A stretch of DNA of 64,000 nt from Adlercreutzia rubneri (GTDB lineage Bacteria; Actinomycetota; Coriobacteriia; Coriobacteriales; Eggerthellaceae). The DNA is taken from the NCBI RefSeq assembly GCF_009755265.1, contig NZ_WPOO01000006.1, positions 62,001 to 126,000 on the forward strand, in the 5' to 3' direction. The translations under genes and the position numbers were made by a program. The notes below the pieces were generated by a model. That model saw only the letters and a list, made by a program, of their open reading frames with translations. It ran no database searches and was not told where the DNA came from. This document shows positions 34,428-42,847 of the stretch, one piece after another (the stretch's first letter is position 1; each line of letters begins with the position of its first letter).

Positions 34428-34714
34428 AAATCTGCCCAGTTTGCGAGAGCACCCTGTTCGATGACATGGATACGTGCTTCGGGTGCCTGTACCGTTTCGG
34501 CAGCGATCCGGCTCTCGAGGCCGCTCGCTCTGCAGCGGCGGTGCCCTGGCCCGTAGATGGCGGGGAGGGGGATCGTGCTGGCGGGGGCGGCGAAGGCGGT
34601 TCTGCCGCCCCCGCCGCCCAGGAGATGAGCGTTCCTGGCTGGCGTCTGCGCGTGCGCTCCGAGGGGCTTCAGCCCCGGGGGAGTTCGCTTACCATAGAGA
34701 TCGAGCCCGTCTAG
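34424..34714 (+). CDS. Small zinc-ribbon protein at the end of the Tad operon
   Basis: This 96-residue protein starts with a four-Cys ribbon (CPVCESTLFDDMDTCFGCLYRFG) likely to hold zinc, then a Gly/Ala-rich linker and a C-terminal segment (GWRLRVRSEG ... LTIEIEPV) that resembles the first strand of an FHA-like or beta domain but is too short to be complete. Its ATG overlaps the DUF192 stop. It overlaps the convergent ModE-like gene by four bases at the 3' end, so the operon ends here. Confidence 0.55.
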   Translation: MKICPVCESTLFDDMDTCFGCLYRFGSDPALEAARSAAAVPWPVDGGEGDRAGGGGEGGSAAPAAQEMSVPGWRLRVRSEGLQPRGSSLTIEIEPV

Positions 34715-35055
34715 CGGGTCATCTCCTTGAAGAGACGATCGGCCTCGGCTGAGAGGTGCTCCTCGATGGCCAGGTAGGCATCGAGGAGGCGGTTTCCGTC
34801 CTCGGTGAGCGTGGAGCCGTGAGCCCCGTCGCGCAGAAGGAGCTGCACGTCGAGCGTCTCCTCGGTGTCTTTGATGATGCGCCAGGCCTTGCTGTAGGCC
34901 ATGCGCATGCCCTTGGCGGCCGCGTTGAGGGAGCCCATCTCGCGCACGCCCAGGCAGAGCTTGGCGATGCCCGGTCCGAAGGCGGACTTGTTCTCGGAAG
35001 AGGGGTTCGCCACGGTGAGGCGGACGGTGGTGGAGAGGTTCTTCAACTGGCCCAT
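34711..35055 (-). CDS. ModE-like winged-helix DNA-binding protein, N-domain only
   Basis: The 114-residue protein matches the DNA-binding half of ModE: FGPGIAKLCLGVREMGSLNAAAKGMRMAYSKAWRIIKDTEETLDVQLLLRDG, then a wing and a dimerisation helix. The molybdate-binding Mop domains of full ModE are absent. Such short ModE proteins are common and may respond to molybdate indirectly or not at all. In a genome with many molybdenum reductases a link to molybdate uptake is plausible. It lies 28 bases before threonine synthase's stop on the same strand, downstream of that gene. Confidence 0.75.
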   Translation of the reverse strand: MGQLKNLSTTVRLTVANPSSENKSAFGPGIAKLCLGVREMGSLNAAAKGMRMAYSKAWRIIKDTEETLDVQLLLRDGAHGSTLTEDGNRLLDAYLAIEEHLSAEADRLFKEMTR

Positions 35056-35083
35056 GGTGGCATCGCTTCCGTTCTCGGGAGGC

Positions 35084-36658
35084 CTAGCGGGCGAGGAACG
35101 CCTCGGCGGCGCCCTCGATGGCCTCGACGTCGTTGTCGATTACTTCGGTGAATCGTACTTGCATTGTATCCAAGTTGGCAAGTCCGGCGGGGATGTGATG
35201 CTTGCCCGTTTCCTCGGCGATGAGCTTGTTCAGCTCGCAACCGGTGAGCGCGGCCACGGCCGCGGGCAGCTCGCCAGAAGGCTCGATGCCGTGAAGCGCC
35301 CGGTAGACGTTGTTGCCGAATTTTGCCCAGTGGGCCGTGGAGGCGATGAGGACGGGGTTCTCGCCGCGCAGGTTCTGAGCGGCGGCGTAGGCCACGGCGG
35401 TGTGGGGATCCAGCAGGTAGTCGTGGGCGTCGAGCACTTCGCGGATGGTGGCGAGACAGGTGGCGTTGTCCACGGAGTCGGCGCTGAAGTTCTCCCGCAC
35501 GCGGCGGAACGTCTCGGCGTCTACACGGAAGCAGCGGGCGTCGGCCAGATCGGCCATCCACTGGCGAATAGCCTCGCCATTGCGGCCCGTCAGTTCGAAG
35601 AGCTGGCGCTCGAGGTTGGAGGAGACGAGAATGTCCATCGAGGGAGAGGAGGTGAGAATGAACTCGCGGTCGGAGATGTCGTAGGTGCCGGTGTTGATGA
35701 AGTCGGTGAGCACGCGGTTGTCGTTGCTGGCGCACAGCAGCCGTTCGATGGGCGCACCGATTTGCTTGGCGTACCAAGCGGCCAGGATGTTGCCGAAGTT
35801 GCCCGTGGGAACGCACACGTCGATGGGGCATCCGGCTTCGATCTTGCCCGCAGCCACGAGTTCGGCATAGCTGGAGATGTAATAGACCACCTGAGGCAGC
35901 AGCCGCCCCCAGTTGATGGAGTTGGCGCTGGAAAGGGCGATGCGGTACTCGTTCAGCAGCTTCTCGGTGAACTTCTCGTCGGCAAAGGTTCGCTTGACGC
36001 CGGTCTGGCAGTCGTCGAAATTGCCGCGCACGGCCCACACCTGCACGTTGTCGCCGGTGGTGGTGACCATCTGCTTGCGCTGGATGTCGCTCACGCCGCC
36101 ATCGGGGAACAGCACGCCGATGGAGACGCCGTCTACGCCCTTGAAACCCTCCAGGGCGGCCTTGCCAGTGTCGCCGGAGGTGGCCACGAGGATCATGAAC
36201 TCGTGATCGAGCGTTCCCTCCTCGCGCAGCTTCTCGGCGCTGGCCGAGAAAAAGTGGGGCAGGCACTGCAGGGCCATGTCCTTGAAGGCGCTCGTCGGCC
36301 CGTGCCACAGCTCCAGGATGTGGGTGCTCTCGTCCAGCGAGGTAATGGGGCAGATGGCCTCATCATCGAAATTGTCGCCATAGGCGCGGCCCATGAGCTC
36401 GTCGATGGCCTCGTCGGGCAGATCGACGTTGAACGCCTTGTAGATGGCGGCCGCCCGCTGGGCGTAGGGGAGACGCGCCAGAGCGCAGATCTCGTCAAGG
36501 CTCAGCGTCGGCAGCTCTTCGGGAACGTAGAGACCGCCGCCTTGGGCCAGGCCGTTGATGACGGCTTGGGTGAAAGGCACCGGCTCGCCGGCTGCTCCAC
36601 GCGTGTCCACGTACAGGTTCTGGCCGAACGAGGCGGCCCGATCGATGCGTTGCGCCAT
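35084..36658 (-). CDS. thrC: Threonine synthase
   Basis: The 524-residue PLP enzyme converts O-phosphohomoserine to threonine. The PLP-lysine motif GPTSAFKDMALQ lies near residue 120, preceded by the N-terminal domain FTQAVINGLAQGGGLYVPEELP, and the phosphate-binding loop SGDTGKAA and PTGNFGNILAAW are intact. Its length and GGGLYVPEE opening fit the longer (fungal/Gram-negative-like) form of threonine synthase. The ATG at 36658 opens the translation MAQRIDRAASFGQNLY. It is followed by the ModE-like gene. No other threonine genes are in the window. Confidence 0.93.
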   Translation of the reverse strand: MAQRIDRAASFGQNLYVDTRGAAGEPVPFTQAVINGLAQGGGLYVPEELPTLSLDEICALARLPYAQRAAAIYKAFNVDLPDEAIDELMGRAYGDNFDDEAICPITSLDESTHILELWHGPTSAFKDMALQCLPHFFSASAEKLREEGTLDHEFMILVATSGDTGKAALEGFKGVDGVSIGVLFPDGGVSDIQRKQMVTTTGDNVQVWAVRGNFDDCQTGVKRTFADEKFTEKLLNEYRIALSSANSINWGRLLPQVVYYISSYAELVAAGKIEAGCPIDVCVPTGNFGNILAAWYAKQIGAPIERLLCASNDNRVLTDFINTGTYDISDREFILTSSPSMDILVSSNLERQLFELTGRNGEAIRQWMADLADARCFRVDAETFRRVRENFSADSVDNATCLATIREVLDAHDYLLDPHTAVAYAAAQNLRGENPVLIASTAHWAKFGNNVYRALHGIEPSGELPAAVAALTGCELNKLIAEETGKHHIPAGLANLDTMQVRFTEVIDNDVEAIEGAAEAFLAR

Positions 36659-36790
36659 GAATCATCCTTCTTCAAAGAGGTCAGATAGGATAAAGGATAC
36701 CACGTCGCCCGCTCTTTGGCGGGGCGTTTCAGACGGACTGTGCGAGTTTCGCGCTCACGGAACAAAGTATGAAAAAGTAAACTTTTAGGG

Positions 36791-36818
36791 TTTACATAGT
36801 CTAACTTTTGGCTACAAT
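36791..36818 (+). promoter_or_regulatory. feoA promoter with overlapping candidate iron box
   Basis: TTTACA (36791-36796) and TACAAT (36813-36818) are 16 bases apart, 38 bases before the feoA ATG. The spacer contains GTCTAACTT, which matches one half of the perfect palindrome upstream of feoB, and an inverted GTAAAC/GTTTAC pair overlaps the -35. This is consistent with repression by a DtxR-family protein when iron is sufficient. Confidence 0.6.
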
Positions 36819-36855
36819 ACAATGTTGCATGCATCTAACATTGATTGGAGTCATC

Positions 36856-37137
36856 ATGAGCAATGCGATGGTTATGGAGAGCGCCGTCTGCCGGGCCAGC
36901 AGCGTGGGCGCGTCGTGCCAGCCGATGCCGCTGACGTTCCTGCGTCGCGGCGATGCCGCTCAAGTTGTCCGCGTGCGGGGGAAGGGCGATGTGCACCATC
37001 ATCTCGAGAACCTCGGGTTCGTCGAGGGAGCGAAGGTGTCCGTCGTTTCCGAGCAGGCAGGAAACTTCATCGTGGAGATCAAGGGCGCGAGTGTGGCGCT
37101 CGATAAATCGGTGGCCGCGAAGATCATCGTTTCATAA
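36856..37137 (+). CDS. feoA: FeoA-domain ferrous iron transport protein, first copy
   Basis: This 93-residue cytoplasmic protein has an N-terminal extension of about 22 residues, including three Cys, before an SH3-like FeoA domain (LTFLRRGDAAQVVRVRGKGDVHHHLENLGFVEGAKVSVVSEQAGNF). FeoA is thought to bind and tune FeoB. ATG 36856 is preferred (TTGGAG upstream). It is the first gene of the feo cluster, under the promoter at 36791. A second FeoA follows after 160 bases. The HHH triplet in the domain is notable as a possible metal site. Confidence 0.85.
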   Translation: MSNAMVMESAVCRASSVGASCQPMPLTFLRRGDAAQVVRVRGKGDVHHHLENLGFVEGAKVSVVSEQAGNFIVEIKGASVALDKSVAAKIIVS

Positions 37138-37297
37138 GAAGAAGGCACGCCCGTCGCGCTCCCGCAAAGATGGGCGTCAAGGGGCGATCGCGTCGTCGCG
37201 CGATCGCAATGACGGACGCCGCGGGGCGCCTACGTTGTCGTACCGACTCGTACCGACCCAATCAACCGGAATCGCCGAGAGGACAGAAAGGAAGAAC

Positions 37298-37528
37298 ATG
37301 GCTGAGGACAAGACCCTGCGCGATGTGCCCGTGGGGCAATCGGCGACGGTGCGCCGCCTGGTGGGCGAGGGCGCCATCAAGCGCCGCATCATGGATATGG
37401 GCATCACCAAGGGCACCGATATCTACGTGCGCAAGGTGGCGCCTTTGGGAGACCCCATCGAGGTGACTGTCCGCGGGTTCGAGTTGTCGCTTCGCAAGGA
37501 CGAGGCGCAAAACGTGCTCGTATCCTAG
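37298..37528 (+). CDS. feoA: FeoA-domain ferrous iron transport protein, second copy
   Basis: This 76-residue protein is a bare FeoA domain (TLRDVPVGQSATVRRLVGEGAIKRRIMDMGITKGTDIYVRKVAPLGDPIEVTVRGFELSLRKDEAQNVLV) with the conserved RRIMDMG turn and PLGDP loop, and is nearer to the classical FeoA consensus than the first copy. The gap before it holds a GC-rich inverted repeat (GCGATCGCG around 37184-37206). The start follows AAAGGAAGAAC. A terminator lies just after its stop and feoB has its own control region. Confidence 0.88.
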   Translation: MAEDKTLRDVPVGQSATVRRLVGEGAIKRRIMDMGITKGTDIYVRKVAPLGDPIEVTVRGFELSLRKDEAQNVLVS

Positions 37529-37544
37529 GGGAACCGCACCCCCC

Positions 37545-37566
37545 TGCGCCCGAGGGCGCATTTTTT
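37545..37566 (+). terminator. Intrinsic terminator between feoA2 and feoB
   Basis: TGCGCC (37545-37550) pairs with GGCGCA (37555-37560) across CGAG, followed by six T. It separates the feoA pair from feoB or reduces read-through between them. Confidence 0.7.
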
Positions 37567-37575
37567 CTCCCCTCT

Positions 37576-37593
37576 AGTTAGATTTATCTAACT
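37576..37593. promoter_or_regulatory. Candidate DtxR/MntR-family operator upstream of feoB
   Basis: AGTTAGATTTATCTAACT is a perfect 8+2+8 palindrome in an otherwise GC-rich region, between the feoA2 terminator and the feoB ATG (84 bases downstream). Its TTAG...CTAA arms resemble the DtxR/IdeR box. The regulator encoded at 40442 is the natural candidate. Confidence 0.65.
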
Positions 37594-37676
37594 TCTGTCT
37601 TCGCCGCGGCGCGCATTGGGAGGCGCGAGAAGGGCCCGGCGAACAACGGTTTTTTTTGGAGAAGGAAAGGCTGATC

Positions 37677-40013
37677 ATGGCTATCAACATTGCGCTTGCC
37701 GGCAACCCCAATTGCGGCAAGACGACCATGTTCAACGATCTGACCGGCGCGAACCAGTATGTGGGAAACTGGCCCGGCGTGACCGTTGAGAAGAAGGAGG
37801 GCCGCTACCGCGCCGATAAGGAGGTGGTCATCACCGACCTGCCCGGCGTGTACTCGCTCTCGCCCTACACCCCCGAGGAGATCGTCACCCGCGACTACCT
37901 CATGAGCGGCAAGCCCGACGCGGTCATCAACCTGGTGGACGCGACGAACCTCGAGCGCAACTTGTACCTCACCACCCAGATCATCGATTTGGGCATCCCC
38001 ACGGTCGTGGCCCTCAACATGATGGACCTCGTGGAGAAAAACGGCGACAAGATCGACGTGGACGCCCTCGCGAAGCGCCTGGGCTGCCCTGTCGTGGAGA
38101 CCTCCGCGCTCAAAGGCCGCGGTATGGAAGACGTGGTGAAGACCGCCATCGAGGCGGGCAAGAAGGGGACCGTCCCGGCGACCACCCTGCGCTTCACCGA
38201 TGATGTGGAAGAGGCCCTGGCCCAGGTCATCGACGTGGCTGGCGCGGCCATCAAGGGCCGCCACGCCCGCTGGTACGCCATCAAGCTCCTCGAAGGCGAG
38301 CAGCTCACCATCGATAAGCTGAACCTGCCGGCTGCCGCGCTCTCGAAGATCGCCGCCATCCGCGACCGCCTGGAGGAGGCCGAGGACGACGACGCCGAGT
38401 CCATCATCACCAACGAGCGTTACGACAACATCACCGACGTCTGCGACGCCTGCGTGAAGAAGTCGCCCAAGGCGATGACCACCACCCAGAAGATCGACCG
38501 CATCGTCACCAACCGTATTCTCGGCATTCCGATCTTCATCGTCATCATGTTCCTGGTTTACTACATTTCGGTGTCCACCGTGGGCACCATCGTGACCGAC
38601 TGGGCCAACGACGGCCTGTTCGGCGACGGCTGGCTCTACACCGGCACCGAGCAGTACGAGGCCGCCGTCGAGGAGTTCGAGGGCATCCTTGAAACCGACG
38701 AGGGCGTGGCCGCCTTCGAGGCCGGCGAGCTGGAGGAGCCCGACCCGGCCGACTACGGCTTCTACCACGTGGGCGTGCCCGTCGTGGTGGGCGGCTGGCT
38801 GGAGTCCATCGGCGCCGCTCCCTGGGTGCAGTCCCTGGTGCTCGACGGCATCATCGCCGGCGTGGGCGCCGTCATCGGCTTCATCCCGCAGCTGATCGTG
38901 CTGTTCATCCTGCTGGGCTTCTTGGAAGGCTGCGGATACATGGCCCGCGTCGCCTTCATCATGGATCGCGTGTTCCGCCGCTTCGGTCTGTCCGGCAAAT
39001 CCTTCATCCCGATGCTCATCGCCTCCGGCTGCGGCGTGCCCGCGGTCATGGCCACCAAGACCATCGAGAACGAGAAGGATCGCCGCATGACCATCATGAC
39101 GACCACGATGATCCCCTGCGGCGCCAAGCTGCCCATCATCGCGCTCGTCTTCGGCGCTCTGGCCGGCGGCGACTACGAGGCCACCTGGTGGGTCGCCCCC
39201 GTCTTCTACTTCCTGGGACTGTTCGCCATCATCCTGTCCTGCATCATCCTGAAGAAGTTCCGCGCCTTCGCCGGCGAGGTGGCCCCCTTCATCATGGAGC
39301 TTCCCCAGTACCACCTGCCCACGGTGAAGAACGTGCTGCTTTCCATGTGGGAGCGCGTGCGCAGCTACGTGGTGAAAGCCGGTACCATCATCTTCCTGTC
39401 CTCCATGGTCATCTGGTTCCTGCTGAACTTCGGCTTCTACGAGGGCTCCTTTGGCCTGCTCGACCCCGAGGTTGACGATTACATCCAGTACAGCCTCATG
39501 GCCGGCCTCGGCAACCTGCTCGCCTGGATCTTTGCGCCGCTCGGCTTCGGCAACTGGGAGTCCACCGTCACTTCCATCACGGGCCTGGTGGCCAAGGAGA
39601 ACGTCGTGGCTACCGTGGGCGTCATCACGAGCCTCGGCGAGGAGATCGGCGAGACCGACCCGTCGCTGTGGGCCGCGTTTGCCGCCATGCTCGGCGGCAG
39701 CTCGGCGGCTATCATGGCCTTCTGCGCCTTCAATCTGCTGTGCGCGCCGTGCTTCGCGGCCATCGGCACCATCCGCCGCCAGATGATGTCGGCGAAGTGG
39801 ACCTGGGCCGCTATCGGCTACATGTGCGCCTTCGCCTGGTGCGTCGGTCTTATGATCTACCAGTTCGGCGGCCTGATCGCCGGCGAGATCACCTTCGGTC
39901 CGTTCACGGCCCTGGCCATCGTGGTGGCTGCGGGCATGTTGTACCTGCTGTTCCGTCCGGCCGCCAAGCCCAAGGGTGCGGGCAAGCTTGAAACGGCGAG
40001 CAAGAACGCCTAA
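37677..40013 (+). CDS. feoB: FeoB ferrous iron transporter
   Basis: The 778-residue protein imports Fe(II). The N-terminal G-protein domain has G1 GNPNCGKTT (residues 9-17), the G2 Thr in NWPGVTVEKKEG, G3 DLPG and G4 NMMD, then a helical GDI domain (about 175-265). The membrane domain follows with about eight helices and the two Gate motifs (GCGVPAVMATKTI and the later segment with LLCAPCFAAIGTIRR). The N-terminus lacks a FeoA fusion, consistent with separate FeoA genes. An acidic outer insertion (YEAAVEEFEGILETDEGVAAFEAGELEEPDP) between early helices is unusual and may hold metal outside. The start at 37677 follows GGAAAGG. Confidence 0.95.
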   Translation: MAINIALAGNPNCGKTTMFNDLTGANQYVGNWPGVTVEKKEGRYRADKEVVITDLPGVYSLSPYTPEEIVTRDYLMSGKPDAVINLVDATNLERNLYLTTQIIDLGIPTVVALNMMDLVEKNGDKIDVDALAKRLGCPVVETSALKGRGMEDVVKTAIEAGKKGTVPATTLRFTDDVEEALAQVIDVAGAAIKGRHARWYAIKLLEGEQLTIDKLNLPAAALSKIAAIRDRLEEAEDDDAESIITNERYDNITDVCDACVKKSPKAMTTTQKIDRIVTNRILGIPIFIVIMFLVYYISVSTVGTIVTDWANDGLFGDGWLYTGTEQYEAAVEEFEGILETDEGVAAFEAGELEEPDPADYGFYHVGVPVVVGGWLESIGAAPWVQSLVLDGIIAGVGAVIGFIPQLIVLFILLGFLEGCGYMARVAFIMDRVFRRFGLSGKSFIPMLIASGCGVPAVMATKTIENEKDRRMTIMTTTMIPCGAKLPIIALVFGALAGGDYEATWWVAPVFYFLGLFAIILSCIILKKFRAFAGEVAPFIMELPQYHLPTVKNVLLSMWERVRSYVVKAGTIIFLSSMVIWFLLNFGFYEGSFGLLDPEVDDYIQYSLMAGLGNLLAWIFAPLGFGNWESTVTSITGLVAKENVVATVGVITSLGEEIGETDPSLWAAFAAMLGGSSAAIMAFCAFNLLCAPCFAAIGTIRRQMMSAKWTWAAIGYMCAFAWCVGLMIYQFGGLIAGEITFGPFTALAIVVAAGMLYLLFRPAAKPKGAGKLETASKNA

Positions 40014-40029
40014 GTCGTAAGGAACTATC

Positions 40030-40332
40030 ATGCAAGAGCTCAGCCTCAATTTCCCCACCGTTGTCATCCTTCTGGTCATCCTGGCCCTGGCGGTGCTCGC
40101 CATCCGGCGCATGACGCGCCGCGGCCTGTGCGACTGCGGCGACCACTGCGGCGATGGGGAAGGGGGCTGCGCCGGCTGCTCCCACTGCGCCTCTGCCGGC
40201 CGACCGGATACTTCGGGTGGTGCGGATGCCGCGGGCGCGGGAGACGTGGTGCCCCCATGCTGCCAGGCGGCGGAGGCCATGGCCCAAGCCGCCGCCAAGG
40301 CCGTGGAGGGAAAGGCCCCGCGCCGTCCGTAA
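40030..40332 (+). CDS. FeoB-associated Cys-rich membrane protein
   Basis: This 100-residue protein has one N-terminal helix (FPTVVILLVILALAVLAI), a basic RRMTRRG and then a Cys-rich segment (CDCGDHCGDGEGGCAGCSHC plus CC later), a layout known for small proteins encoded after feoB and thought to take the place of FeoC. The cysteines face the cytoplasm and may bind iron or an iron-sulfur cluster. It begins 16 bases after feoB and is followed by a strong terminator. Confidence 0.8.
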   Translation: MQELSLNFPTVVILLVILALAVLAIRRMTRRGLCDCGDHCGDGEGGCAGCSHCASAGRPDTSGGADAAGAGDVVPPCCQAAEAMAQAAAKAVEGKAPRRP

Positions 40333-40353
40333 CCGTTTGGCGAAGACAATGTG

Positions 40354-40391
40354 AAAGAGGCTCGGAAGTTTCGGCTCCGAGCCTCTTTTTT
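40354..40391 (+). terminator. Intrinsic terminator of the feoB operon
   Basis: AAAGAGGCTCGGA (40354-40366) pairs perfectly with TCCGAGCCTCTTT (40376-40388) and continues into a T tract. Confidence 0.9.
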
Positions 40392-40441
40392 CTTCGCGCG
40401 CCGTGCTATGATGATCTGACTTGTTCGATAAGGAGATTGCT

Positions 40442-40822
40442 GTGGTGAAAACGTCCATGTCCCACGAGGATTATCTCGAGGCCATCGTCATGCTTGGCGG
40501 CACGACCGACGCGCCCGTGCGCTCGGTGGATGTGGCCAACAAGCTGGGCGTTTCCAAAGCGTCGGTGAACAAGGCCATCTCCGCTCTGAAGGAGCAGGAG
40601 CTGGTCGTGCAACCGCATTACGGCGACATCACGCTGACCGAGGCGGGCTACGCCTACGGCCAGTCGGTGCTCGACCGCCATCGCATGCTCTTCGACTTTC
40701 TGACCAAGGCCCTGGGAATCGAACCCGAGGTGGCGGAAGTCGAGGCCTGCCAGATGGAACACGCCATCAGCGATGCCTCCTTCGAGAAATGGGGCGCGTT
40801 CGTCCGCAGCCTCGACTTGTGA
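40442..40822 (+). CDS. DtxR/MntR-family metal-dependent regulator
   Basis: The 126-residue protein has a winged helix-turn-helix (VRSVDVANKLGVSKASVNKAISALKEQELVVQ) and the DtxR metal and dimerisation domain with the ligands CQMEH (Cys, Glu, His) and an upstream DRHRML His. The C-terminal SH3-like domain is absent, as in MntR-type members. It should bind DNA when loaded with Fe(II) or Mn(II). The GTG at 40442 lies 6 bases after AAGGAG; the GTG at 40445 is an alternative. It sits directly after the feo genes and is the likely ligand of the palindrome at 37576. Confidence 0.9.
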   Translation: MVKTSMSHEDYLEAIVMLGGTTDAPVRSVDVANKLGVSKASVNKAISALKEQELVVQPHYGDITLTEAGYAYGQSVLDRHRMLFDFLTKALGIEPEVAEVEACQMEHAISDASFEKWGAFVRSLDL

Positions 40823-40922
40823 GCAAGGGGCGCCTCGGCGCCCGACCGATAAACCTACCCGCTTTCGACTGACTACCCGCACTAGAAACGAACCCCGGCA
40901 GCGAAAGGACGAGCGAGCTCCC

Positions 40923-41867
40923 GTGCCACGACAGGCGAATATCGTTTCCTTCGACACAGCGCGACGCGTTGCGTCCGATCGCCGTGCGCGGCAGACGGGT
41001 GCGACGGCCGTGCGCGCCCATGCCGGACGTTTTGCCGACGACCCAGATTTCGAGGTGCGCGTGTCCGGTCGAGCCGCAAGCGCCGGGCGCTCTTCGGCCC
41101 GGTCGTTCGCCGCGCCGGCATCTGGTTCTCGCTACGCGCCCCTTTCCATGAGCGACGCCCACCGCGGGCCGGGCTCTTTGGAATCGCGCGGAGCCGCACG
41201 AGCCGCGGACGTCGACGACGAGGAGCTGGAGGCGCCTTTGGGCCCCTTGGGGCGTCTGACCTCCCGTTTCGGCAAGAAGCGCCGTCAGCGCGCCAAGGAG
41301 CGGGCGGGGCGCGCCTATTACCGCCAGTACGAGGCGGGCAAGCCCTCAGACGCTTCCCAGGCCGGCCCGCGCGCCGCTGTGTACAAAGGGGAGATGGGCG
41401 CGTCCCACCGCCGCTCGTCCCGCATGCAGCAGAAGGAGGCGGGCGCATCCAGGCGCGTCAAAATGCCCGAGGCCAAGCCCCCCTTCTTCACCCGGGCACC
41501 TTTCATCGTCACCTGCGCCACGGTGCTGTGCCTGGGGCTGGGGGCGGCCTTCCTCTACGGGCCGGCCCAGCAGCTCTACACCGATATCCGCGAGCGCGAC
41601 CGCCTCGCTGCCGAGTACGAGGCCGTCACGGAGCGCAACGCCGCCATCGAGGCGTCGGTGGATGCCCTTTCCACCGAGGCCGGCATCGAGGACGCGGCCC
41701 GCACGCAGCTCGGCTGGGTGCACGAGGGCGAGCATGCCGTGTCCGTGAGCGGACTGGCCGAAAAGGACGAGGCCTCCGAGTTCCGTGGCAATATCGTATC
41801 CGAGGACATCACTGCCCCGGATACCTGGTACTCCGACCTCCTCGATCCGATCTTCGGCGTGGAGTAG
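40923..41867 (+). CDS. DivIC/FtsB-like septum formation protein with long basic N-terminus
   Basis: Residues from about 200 match the DivIC/FtsB plan: one helix (FIVTCATVLCLGLGAAFLYGP) and a coiled coil (ERDRLAAEYEAVTERNAAIEASVDAL) followed by the conserved EDAARTQLGWVHEGEHAV. This part acts in the divisome outside the membrane. The N-terminal 190 residues are cytoplasmic, highly basic and low in complexity, much longer than usual FtsB. A GTG at 40923 preceded by AAAGGA at rather long spacing is used; an ATG-led frame upstream overlaps the DtxR gene. Ppx/GppA follows 26 bases later. Confidence 0.75.
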   Translation: MPRQANIVSFDTARRVASDRRARQTGATAVRAHAGRFADDPDFEVRVSGRAASAGRSSARSFAAPASGSRYAPLSMSDAHRGPGSLESRGAARAADVDDEELEAPLGPLGRLTSRFGKKRRQRAKERAGRAYYRQYEAGKPSDASQAGPRAAVYKGEMGASHRRSSRMQQKEAGASRRVKMPEAKPPFFTRAPFIVTCATVLCLGLGAAFLYGPAQQLYTDIRERDRLAAEYEAVTERNAAIEASVDALSTEAGIEDAARTQLGWVHEGEHAVSVSGLAEKDEASEFRGNIVSEDITAPDTWYSDLLDPIFGVE

Positions 41868-41893
41868 ATCCGAACCGTTAAGAGGAGCATGCC

Positions 41894-42847
41894 ATGACCT
41901 ATGCTGACGGGCGCTATGGGGCCCTGGATATCGGGACGGTGACCTGCCGTCTTCTTGTGGCAGACGTGGAAGACGGACGCATCATCGATGTGGATAAGGA
42001 GTACGCCATCACCGATCTGGGCGTGGGCGTGGACGCTACGGGGCGCCTGTCCGAGGCGGCTATCGAGCGGGTGCTCGCCTGCGTGGATCGCTACTTGGAG
42101 GTGCTCGCACGCTACGATGCTCCCGAGCATCCCGTGCGACGGCTCATCGCCATGGCCACCTCCGCCTCCCGCGATGCCGAAAACGGGCCGGAGTTCGCGG
42201 CCCGCTTGGCAGAGCGCGGCGTCACGCTGGCGGTGATCCCCGGCTCCCGTGAGGCGCAGCTCACGTTCTTGGGCGCCTCCAGCGATTTCCCCGACGAGAA
42301 GCTGCTCGTCGTCGATATCGGTGGCGGTTCGACGGAGGTGGTGGCTGGGAGCTTCGGCACCGATCCGGTGGCCTCCCGCTCCTTCGATATCGGCTGCCGT
42401 CGCGTGACGGAGCGGTTCTTCCACGACGATCCGCCGACGCCGGGCCAGATGGACGCGGCCCGTCAGTGGATTCGCGAGGCCATGGCGCCGTATTTCGAAG
42501 GCTTGGCCGACATCGGCTTTGCCATCGATCGCGTGGTGGCCGTGGCCGGTACGGCCACGAGCGTCGTGAGCATTCGCGAGGCTATGGAAACCTACGACTC
42601 CTCCCGCGTGCACAAGGCCGTCGTCACTGCCGATGAGCTGCGGACCATCGAGGAGCGTCTGGCCGCCGAGCCGCTGGAAGAGCGCAAGGCTACGGTGGGC
42701 CTCGACCCGAAGCGCGCCGGCGTCATCGTGGCCGGATTCGTCATTTTGGAAGAGGTGCTGGCCTTGGCCGGCGCGTACGCCTACACGGCCAGCGAATCGG
42801 ACATCCTCCACGGCATGATCTTCGAAGCCGCTCGGGAAATCTCGTAG
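41894..42847 (+). CDS. Ppx/GppA-family exopolyphosphatase
   Basis: The 317-residue protein has the actin-like ATPase fold of Ppx/GppA: YGALDIGTVTCRLLVADVE (phosphate 1), MATSASRDAENG, VVDIGGGSTEVV (phosphate 2) and AVAGTATSVVSI. It degrades polyphosphate or pppGpp. It is the short, single-domain type common in actinobacteria, where it is often encoded next to DivIC/FtsB and enolase. Its stop codon lies within the palindromic repeat at 42842. Confidence 0.88.
   Translation: MTYADGRYGALDIGTVTCRLLVADVEDGRIIDVDKEYAITDLGVGVDATGRLSEAAIERVLACVDRYLEVLARYDAPEHPVRRLIAMATSASRDAENGPEFAARLAERGVTLAVIPGSREAQLTFLGASSDFPDEKLLVVDIGGGSTEVVAGSFGTDPVASRSFDIGCRRVTERFFHDDPPTPGQMDAARQWIREAMAPYFEGLADIGFAIDRVVAVAGTATSVVSIREAMETYDSSRVHKAVVTADELRTIEERLAAEPLEERKATVGLDPKRAGVIVAGFVILEEVLALAGAYAYTASESDILHGMIFEAAREIS

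Noticed and set aside
37584..40349. A 921-codon open frame on the minus strand
   Set aside because: It is antisense to feoB, with Asp/His/Gly-rich translation and no domain; a shadow of the real gene.
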